A DNA stretch of 55,854 bases from an uncultured Eubacteriales bacterium (GTDB taxonomy: Bacteria > Bacillota > Clostridia > Christensenellales > UBA1242), in contig CARJLX010000005.1 in the NCBI GenBank assembly GCA_949001935.1, positions 1 to 55,854 of the forward strand. Reading direction: 5' to 3'. The first letter of the stretch is position 1. Each line of letters opens with the position of its first letter. Shown in pieces: positions 51,416-55,854 of the stretch. The notes beneath the pieces are model-generated. The model had not been told where the DNA came from, did no database searches, and saw only the letters and a list, made by a program, of their open reading frames with translations. A program made the position numbers and the translations under genes.

Positions 51416-53189
51416 AATCCACCTCTAAAGAGCATCCGCCACACTTTGTGCATCCCAATTGATTGCATGGCGACAGTTTGTTTTTTGCAAGTATTTTTGC
51501 TAATTCTTTTGCACAATGAACTAAATTTTTAGGGTTACAGTTTTCACGATTATTATAATAGCAATTATCCATCGCTTTAAATGGAATCAATGTTGGAATT
51601 ACGCCAATAGAAACCAATTTTTTACATTCGTTTATAATATCTTCATCAGGCTGAATGCCGACAACAAGCACACAAGAAACTTTACCCTTCCCAAAAATTT
51701 CAACACCATGTTTATATGTTTTATAATAGTGCTCATATGAAATATTATGTTTTGCAGGACACACCTCAGCTCTTAGATTATCATTTGCAACTTCCAAATT
51801 TATTATTAATGAATTACAGCCAGCATGCTTTAACTGCTCTATTTTTTTTAAATCTTTTGGTGGTGCAATCTCGCAAGAAATTGCAGTATCAGAAAATTCT
51901 CTGATGTCTTTAATAATATTAGAAAGATAATCAATCATATAGTCTGGATTTTTATATGTTCCGCCACCAATGTTTAACGAATATTCATATGTTTTTTCAA
52001 ACAATTTTTTTATTCCATCAACAATTTGAGGTGCAGGAATAATGTCATAATCTTTATCTTCAATACTACAGAATTTACATTTTTGTTCTTTATCTTGTGC
52101 AAAACAACATTTCAGGCTCGGCCATAAAGAAACACAGGTGAGCGAATGTGGTTTTGCAATTTGATCAATAATTGTGTATGTTTTAGGTAAATCTTCAAAT
52201 ATATTAATTGGAATATATCTATATTCGTCGTTATGAATATAGAATTGCTTATTCTTCTTATTATAATTTAAACAAAATTGACTATTCCCACTAAACTTCT
52301 CTGCAGTCGAAACGCATGTATTTCTGCCACAAATATTTATATTAAAAGCATGAACAAAGCCTTTGTCCTTAATATAAGGTTTTTCTGCAACAACATAATC
52401 AAATGCATCTTCATCAATCGCAAGTCCATAACAGAGTAAATAGCTTTTTATCTTAAGAATTTCTTCATGAGATAGGGAATATTTCACATTGTCAAAATGC
52501 CTACTACCTCTCGTTTTTGTATCCACGGAAGATATCTGTAAAATCCCCCCCCCGCCAAGAATTGATAAAATAACATTTTTATCAAAGTACTTGCAAGAGA
52601 ATAAATCCATATAAAGCATATTTGTTTTTAAATTATAAAAGAGTGCAAGGTGACTTTCTGCAATCAAAGAAATCAGACAAATCATATTTTCACTTTTTTT
52701 TACCATTGTATTTGTGATTTGAGTCATATCAATAGCTTTTATTATTTGGTCTTGCAAAGCATATAACATATCTATAGTAAATTCTTTTTGAGAATTTGCA
52801 GTAAGTTTTATCTCAAGCCCAAAAGTTTCGTTTTCTGAAATTTTGGAAGGGTATTTCACTTCGCCTGGATTTAATAAATGAATCAAATTTGTAAGAACCT
52901 TATTTTCATTGATAGTTTTATCAGAAACAATATCAAAATAAACAATATTTCTTCGACTAAAGGAATGTAGCGTAAACATTCCAATAGATTTTTTATTTTT
53001 GTACAAACAAAAGCATGAAACGCCTTCATCCATTTCATTCTTACCATAAAAATATGGAACAATTGTTGGCTTATAGTATAAGTCCAAATTTAACTTATCT
53101 GAAAGTGCAACGCACGCATCATACAACATTGAACCATCTGCCAATATATTGCTTTGGCAATTATATAAATCAAATGCTATTTTATTCAT
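51390..53189 (-). CDS. SpeD-like tandem domains fused to radical SAM enzyme
   Basis: A 599-residue protein; the start at 53189 is chosen for GGTGGAGATTGTA, although a GTG at 53201 is in frame. Residues 1-120 and 125-230 are two S-adenosylmethionine-decarboxylase-like repeats. The second has LIAESHLALFY with E178-S179-H180, the SpeD self-cleavage/pyruvoyl motif, and C199. Residues 340-560 resemble MSMEG_0568-type radical SAM proteins: C361-X9-C371-X2-C374 (CCFAQDKEQKCKFC), then LNIGGGTYKNPDY and SCEIAPP. C575/C580/C583/C586 form a likely auxiliary cluster. G9 (52545-52553) encodes part of L211-GGGG-I. It heads an operon with the dikinase. Confidence 0.8.
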   Translation of the reverse strand: MNKIAFDLYNCQSNILADGSMLYDACVALSDKLNLDLYYKPTIVPYFYGKNEMDEGVSCFCLYKNKKSIGMFTLHSFSRRNIVYFDIVSDKTINENKVLTNLIHLLNPGEVKYPSKISENETFGLEIKLTANSQKEFTIDMLYALQDQIIKAIDMTQITNTMVKKSENMICLISLIAESHLALFYNLKTNMLYMDLFSCKYFDKNVILSILGGGGILQISSVDTKTRGSRHFDNVKYSLSHEEILKIKSYLLCYGLAIDEDAFDYVVAEKPYIKDKGFVHAFNINICGRNTCVSTAEKFSGNSQFCLNYNKKNKQFYIHNDEYRYIPINIFEDLPKTYTIIDQIAKPHSLTCVSLWPSLKCCFAQDKEQKCKFCSIEDKDYDIIPAPQIVDGIKKLFEKTYEYSLNIGGGTYKNPDYMIDYLSNIIKDIREFSDTAISCEIAPPKDLKKIEQLKHAGCNSLIINLEVANDNLRAEVCPAKHNISYEHYYKTYKHGVEIFGKGKVSCVLVVGIQPDEDIINECKKLVSIGVIPTLIPFKAMDNCYYNNRENCNPKNLVHCAKELAKILAKNKLSPCNQLGCTKCGGCSLEVDYARMLQNF

Positions 53190-53219
53190 TACAATCTCCA
53201 CCTTTTAAGTTTTCATTAA

Positions 53220-53248
53220 ATTATACTATTATATTCAATTTTTGTCAA
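53220..53248 (-). promoter_or_regulatory. Near-consensus sigma-A promoter of the SpeD/radical SAM operon
   Basis: TTGACA (53248-53243), 17 bases, TATAAT (53225-53220), both perfect. It lies about 30 bases before the start codon and suggests strong unregulated or operator-controlled expression. Confidence 0.9.
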
Positions 53249-53312
53249 ATATCTTATTAGCATTAAAACATATAATTAATCAAAATAAAAAATATCTAGA
53301 AATTTGTAATAT

Positions 53313-53341
53313 AAAAAAAACTAAATCGATACTCGATTTAG
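53313..53341 (-). terminator. Terminator of the first tRNA cluster
   Basis: CTAAATCGA (53321-53329) and TCGATTTAG (53333-53341) pair around TAC, followed on the minus strand by TTTTTTTT. It ends the tRNA-Gly/Cys/Leu transcript before the SpeD/radical SAM operon. Confidence 0.9.
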
Positions 53342-53349
53342 ACTTAAAG

Positions 53350-53435
53350 TGGTGCCGGTGGTGGGAGTCGAACCCACACGTCCTTGCGAACTCAGGATTT
53401 TAAGTCCTGTGCGTCTGCCATTCCGCCACACCGGC
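53350..53435 (-). tRNA. tRNA-Leu(TAA), copy 1
   Basis: Acceptor GCCGGTG/CACCGGC, anticodon loop CTTAAAA giving TAA (codons UUA/UUG), a class II variable arm, and encoded CCA ending at 53350. The left edge of the 305-bp repeat coincides with this terminal A. Confidence 0.97.
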
Positions 53436-53440
53436 ATATT

Positions 53441-53515
53441 TGGAGGTACCACCCGGATTTGAACCGGGGAATAAAGGTTTTGTAGACCTTTGCCTTACCG
53501 CTTGGCGATGGTACC
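53441..53515 (-). tRNA. tRNA-Cys with anticodon ACA, copy 1
   Basis: The body is tRNA-Cys: acceptor GGTACCA/TGGTACC, discriminator U73, encoded CCA, and close match to Bacillus tRNA-Cys (GCCAAGCGGTAAGGC D-arm, TTCAAAT T-loop). The anticodon stem AAGGT/ACCTT closes a CTACAAA loop, so positions 34-36 are ACA instead of the normal GCA. A34 could be unmodified or deaminated to inosine. Confidence 0.85.
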
Positions 53516-53535
53516 AAACTTTGTTTTATATATTA

Positions 53536-53592
53536 GGAAAAGACTAAGATAAAAGGCGGAAAAATCAAAAATTTTTATTGATTCCCCGCCTC
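53536..53592. other. GC-capped hairpin between tRNA-Cys and tRNA-Gly
   Basis: AGGCGG and CCGCCT (about 53554-53592) pair outside an AATCAA/TTGATT inner stem, with A/T loop bases. It is present in both repeat units. It may help process the tRNA precursor; no T-run follows that would end transcription. Confidence 0.4.
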
Positions 53593-53602
53593 CTTTCCTA
53601 AT

Positions 53603-53677
53603 TGGAGCGGAAGACGAGATTCGAACTCGCGACATTTGCCTTGGCAAGGCAACGCTCTACCACTGAGCCACTCCCGC
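53603..53677 (-). tRNA. tRNA-Gly(GCC), copy 1
   Basis: Acceptor GCGGGAG/CTTCCGC (one G-U), anticodon loop TTGCCAA giving GCC, T-loop TTCGAAT, encoded CCA. It is first in the Gly-Cys-Leu transcript on the minus strand. Confidence 0.97.
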
Positions 53678-53766
53678 AGCGTTTTAATATGGTGCGACAA
53701 GTGATAATATATCCGAACCGCTGGCAAATCCAAGTTGGTGTTGGGTATGTACGATTAAAAGTTAAT
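53678..53766. other. Unassigned spacer between tRNA-Gly and the ABC exporter
   Basis: 89 bases with a relatively GC-rich middle (CCGAACCGCTGGCAAATCC at about 53714-53732). On the minus strand its end reads TTGTCGCACCA, which looks like the 3' end of a tRNA, but no cloverleaf can be folded from it. No gene is called. Confidence 0.3.
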
Positions 53767-55464
53767 TTAAGGCTTGATACAACACTTGTTTAAATAAAAA
53801 TAATAAACTTTATTACATTTTTCTAAAAGTCTTGAATCATGCGAAATTACAATAACAATTGCATTATTTTTTAGTTTATTTAATAGCTTTATTACTATTT
53901 CAACATTTTTCTTGTCAAGTTCGTTTGTCGGTTCATCTAATATATATAACTGTGCATGTTTTATCATTGCACGAGCAACATTAATACGCTTTTTTTCGCC
54001 ACCCGAAAGTTTTTGCTCAATATCTTTAGACATATTTGCATTTTGCTCAACAATCTTGTCGAGTCCAAGGGCTTTTGTTATACGAATGGCCTCTTTATCT
54101 TTTGTCAAATTTGGATAAAAAATATTATCATCTACTGACCGGTCAAACAACTGCATCTCTTGCAAAGCATAAGAAATTTTATCATCATCAAAGAATAAAG
54201 ATTTAACTTCGATATCATCATTTATTAGTATTTTTCCATATTTGTATTCTCTTAGTCCCAGAAGTGACTGGATAATAGAAGTTTTCCCTGAGCCGCTTGC
54301 TCCGGCAAGTGCTACCATATCGCCTTTGTTAAATGTTAAATTGATATTATCTAACCTAAAAAGACCTTGCTCTATACATAAATCTTTTATTTCTATTTTC
54401 TCTATCTTATCTATTACAACTTTGTTTGCATTCGTCTTTATCAACGAGTTTTGATTTGGTTTTACAAGAGTTATGCGATTTATCTTTATTGCTCCTTGTT
54501 GCAAAGAAGATATGTTGTATCCAAGACTTTCAATAGGATCATACACATTTAAAATATAGCCCAGAAGAAGTATTGCGGAAGAAATCGACAGCATGTTGGT
54601 TGCTGTATGACCATTTGCAATTATAACGGAAGCTGCCATAGAACCATATTCGAAAGCCATAACTATAAGCCAGTAAGTCCACTGAATATATGTGCGTTTT
54701 TTTAAATTTCTATAATAGTTATGATTATGTTTTAATAAAATATTTTTCTCATATAACTGGCATTTAAACAAACTTAAAAAGGGTAAGTTTGTCACGCAAT
54801 TAAGAAACAAATTGTTAATTTTGCCTCTATAAACTTCCTCATTCACAATCAACTTTCTTTCAAGACGCACTCTCATATAAGCAAACAACATAAGAATAAG
54901 ACTTACACCAAGAACAACAAGCATTACAATCCAATCGATAAGGCCAATATAAATAATAGACAAAACAAAAGATGCAAGCGGTGGAATTATAGAAATAAAC
55001 AAAGTCTCTACAAAATCAGAGATGTTATCAGTGGCACTTTTGATAAGATAACAAAATTCACCTTTAGTCATTTCTATGTTTGAGTTTTTGCGTGGTGAAA
55101 GTGTCCATTCAAGTGCCTTTTCATTAAGTTGATTTGTAAGCTTTCCGCTTGCCGTCCACAAACAATAATAAGCTGTTGATCCAATAAGCCAAAAAATAAA
55201 AACCAAAGAGAATGTAAACAATGCAACAATTTCTATGCTCCAATTTGATGGCAAAGCTATGCCAAAAATATATGCTTCTTTTCCTTCAATTTTTGAAATT
55301 ATAGATGCTATGCATTGAACTGGCATCAAAAGTGCAAAAGGTCTTGCCATAAGTGCGATAAACAAAGGAATACACAAAAATTTTTGTGATGTTGTCATCA
55401 CGCTCCAAAGCAACTTTATTGCTGAAAAAATAGATTTTTTCTCTTTTACTTTTTCCATATTCAT
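53767..55464 (-). CDS. ABC exporter, fused permease and ATPase
   Basis: A 565-residue half-transporter. Six membrane helices occupy about 30-330. The ATPase domain has Walker A GASGSGKTS (about 388), signature LSGGEKKRINVARAM, Walker B LYILDEPTNELD and H-loop ISHDSRLL. No peptidase C39 domain is present. The ATG at 55464 is preferred over TTG 55476; no Shine-Dalgarno is seen, and the -10 TATATT touches the ATG, so the mRNA may start near ATG 55458. It is flanked by tRNA clusters and lies upstream of the SpeD/radical SAM operon, so it may export its product (inference). Confidence 0.88.
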   Translation of the reverse strand: MNMEKVKEKKSIFSAIKLLWSVMTTSQKFLCIPLFIALMARPFALLMPVQCIASIISKIEGKEAYIFGIALPSNWSIEIVALFTFSLVFIFWLIGSTAYYCLWTASGKLTNQLNEKALEWTLSPRKNSNIEMTKGEFCYLIKSATDNISDFVETLFISIIPPLASFVLSIIYIGLIDWIVMLVVLGVSLILMLFAYMRVRLERKLIVNEEVYRGKINNLFLNCVTNLPFLSLFKCQLYEKNILLKHNHNYYRNLKKRTYIQWTYWLIVMAFEYGSMAASVIIANGHTATNMLSISSAILLLGYILNVYDPIESLGYNISSLQQGAIKINRITLVKPNQNSLIKTNANKVVIDKIEKIEIKDLCIEQGLFRLDNINLTFNKGDMVALAGASGSGKTSIIQSLLGLREYKYGKILINDDIEVKSLFFDDDKISYALQEMQLFDRSVDDNIFYPNLTKDKEAIRITKALGLDKIVEQNANMSKDIEQKLSGGEKKRINVARAMIKHAQLYILDEPTNELDKKNVEIVIKLLNKLKNNAIVIVISHDSRLLEKCNKVYYFYLNKCCIKP

Positions 55465-55492
55465 AATATAACACAAAACTAAAAATTATCAA
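55465..55492 (-). promoter_or_regulatory. Promoter next to the ABC start codon
   Basis: TTGATA (55492-55487), 16 bases, TATATT (55470-55465). The predicted start is near 55458, an in-frame ATG, so the mRNA would be leaderless. Confidence 0.5.
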
Positions 55493-55530
55493 AACAAAAA
55501 AGAGAAGTATTGGATTCTTCCTCTCTCTTT
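55493..55530 (-). terminator. Terminator of the second tRNA cluster
   Basis: AGAGAAG (55501-55507) pairs with CTTCCTCTCT-type sequence (55517-55526, one bulge), with TTTTTTG on the minus-strand exit. It separates the tRNA transcript from the ABC gene. Confidence 0.65.
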
Positions 55531-55549
55531 GTTTCGGATTGTTTTCGTT

Positions 55550-55635
55550 TGGTGCCGGTGGTGGGAGTCGAACCCACACGTCCTTGCGAACTCAGGATTT
55601 TAAGTCCTGTGCGTCTGCCATTCCGCCACACCGGC
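55550..55635 (-). tRNA. tRNA-Leu(TAA), copy 2
   Basis: Identical to copy 1 at 53350-53435, with the same acceptor, TAA anticodon and encoded CCA. Confidence 0.97.
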
Positions 55636-55640
55636 ATATT

Positions 55641-55715
55641 TGGAGGTACCACCCGGATTTGAACCGGGGAATAAAGGTTTTGTAGACCTTTGCCTTACCG
55701 CTTGGCGATGGTACC
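55641..55715 (-). tRNA. tRNA-Cys with anticodon ACA, copy 2
   Basis: Identical to copy 1, including the CTACAAA loop; so the ACA anticodon is not a single-copy read error, unless the two copies were merged in assembly. Confidence 0.85.
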
Positions 55716-55802
55716 AAACTTTGTTTTATATATTAGGAAAAGACTAAGATAAAAGGCGGAAAAATCAAAAATTTTTATTGATTCCCCGCCTCCTTTCCTA
55801 AT

Positions 55803-55854
55803 TGGAGCGGAAGACGAGATTCGAACTCGCGACATTTGCCTTGGCAAGGCAACG
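55803..55854 (-). tRNA. tRNA-Gly(GCC), copy 2, cut by window end
   Basis: The 3' two thirds of the tRNA match copy 1 (CCA end, T-arm, anticodon arm). The 5' end lies outside the window. Confidence 0.9.

Larger units (their letters stand above)
53350..53654. repeat. 305-bp exact direct repeat, unit 1 (tRNA cluster)
   Basis: Identical base for base to 55550-55854, offset 2200. It contains tRNA-Leu, tRNA-Cys, the intergenic hairpin and most of tRNA-Gly. Identity begins exactly at the 3' CCA end of tRNA-Leu and runs to the end of the window, so the true length is unknown. Confidence 0.95.
55550..55854. repeat. 305-bp exact direct repeat, unit 2
   Basis: Same sequence as 53350-53654 and cut by the window end inside tRNA-Gly, so the true repeat may be longer. 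Confidence 0.95.

Noticed and set aside
53602..53793. 63-codon plus-strand frame reading MERKTRFELATFALARQRST
   Set aside because: This is the reverse reading of tRNA-Gly, a well-known false peptide; it has no ribosome site.
55286..55579. 97-codon minus-strand frame starting MWVRLPPPAPN
   Set aside because: It starts inside tRNA-Leu copy 2 and overlaps the ABC exporter gene in another frame.

Overview
The window is AT-rich DNA from an anaerobic, low-GC Gram-positive bacterium of a spore-forming lineage, most likely an uncultured gut member of the Clostridia. The evidence is a block of sporulation genes (gpr, a ytfI-like DUF2953 gene, gerW/ytfJ, a dacF-like carboxypeptidase, spoIIID), a mcsA-mcsB-clpC stress operon, MinD/MinE, pyruvate formate-lyase with its activase, a BclA-like collagenous protein and a large M60 (enhancin-type) protease. 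No rRNA, CRISPR array, insertion sequence or phage gene was seen. Most genes lie on the minus strand.

Layout: 1-3200 holds the N-terminal part of a secreted GLUG/InlB-repeat surface protein, followed by minE-minD. 3400-7400 has a small membrane protein, an HD hydrolase, a DUF2207 protein, tRNA-Ser and a divergent XRE/TM2 pair. 7400-12300 has pflA, pflB and the collagen-like gene. 12365-24500 is an accessory stretch: a frameshifted Nudix gene, an ABC-2 exporter, an MGMT-type repair gene, the M60 protease, a MerR remnant beside a perfect operator, an XRE membrane regulator, a DUF4832 lipoprotein-like gene, a methyltransferase and tRNA-Thr. 24483-31353 is a conserved core and sporulation run (S1 protein, plsC, HI0933-type flavoprotein, rluB, dacF, gerW, DUF2953, gpr). 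31451-45033 is housekeeping (rpsT, spoIIID, hpf, clpC, mcsB, a very short mcsA, tex, dinB, trxB, rpsI, rplM). 45191-48709 has membrane and SPFH/NfeD genes. 49073-55854 is an accessory module: a rifampin-phosphotransferase-like dikinase, an unusual SpeD-like/radical SAM fusion, an ABC exporter and two identical tRNA-Gly/Cys/Leu clusters.

The best candidate for an undescribed system is the two-gene operon at 51390-53189 and 49073-51415. A strong sigma-A promoter drives a protein with two tandem S-adenosylmethionine-decarboxylase-like domains, the second keeping the Glu-Ser-His self-cleavage motif. These are fused to a radical SAM domain resembling the MSMEG_0568 family and to a C-terminal four-cysteine cluster. 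Its stop overlaps the start of a dikinase with an N-terminal ATP-grasp and a C-terminal swivelling His domain but no PEP-binding barrel. A nearby ABC exporter may belong to the same cassette.

A second theme is homopolymeric tracts. Three runs of nine G followed by ATTT, rare in such AT-rich DNA, sit in a promoter spacer (1986-1994), at the frameshift of the Nudix gene (13184-13192) and in frame inside the SpeD/radical SAM gene (52545-52553). This suggests phase-variable loci. Further oddities are a tRNA-Cys whose anticodon is ACA, a 305-bp exact repeat starting at a tRNA 3' end, a 57-residue McsA and a MerR protein reduced to its DNA-binding helices.

Genes too short for routine ORF calling or cut by the window edge were translated by hand: the surface protein at 1-1834, mcsA, the MerR remnant and the 5' part of the Nudix gene. 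All family assignments are from memory of motifs; no database search was run.
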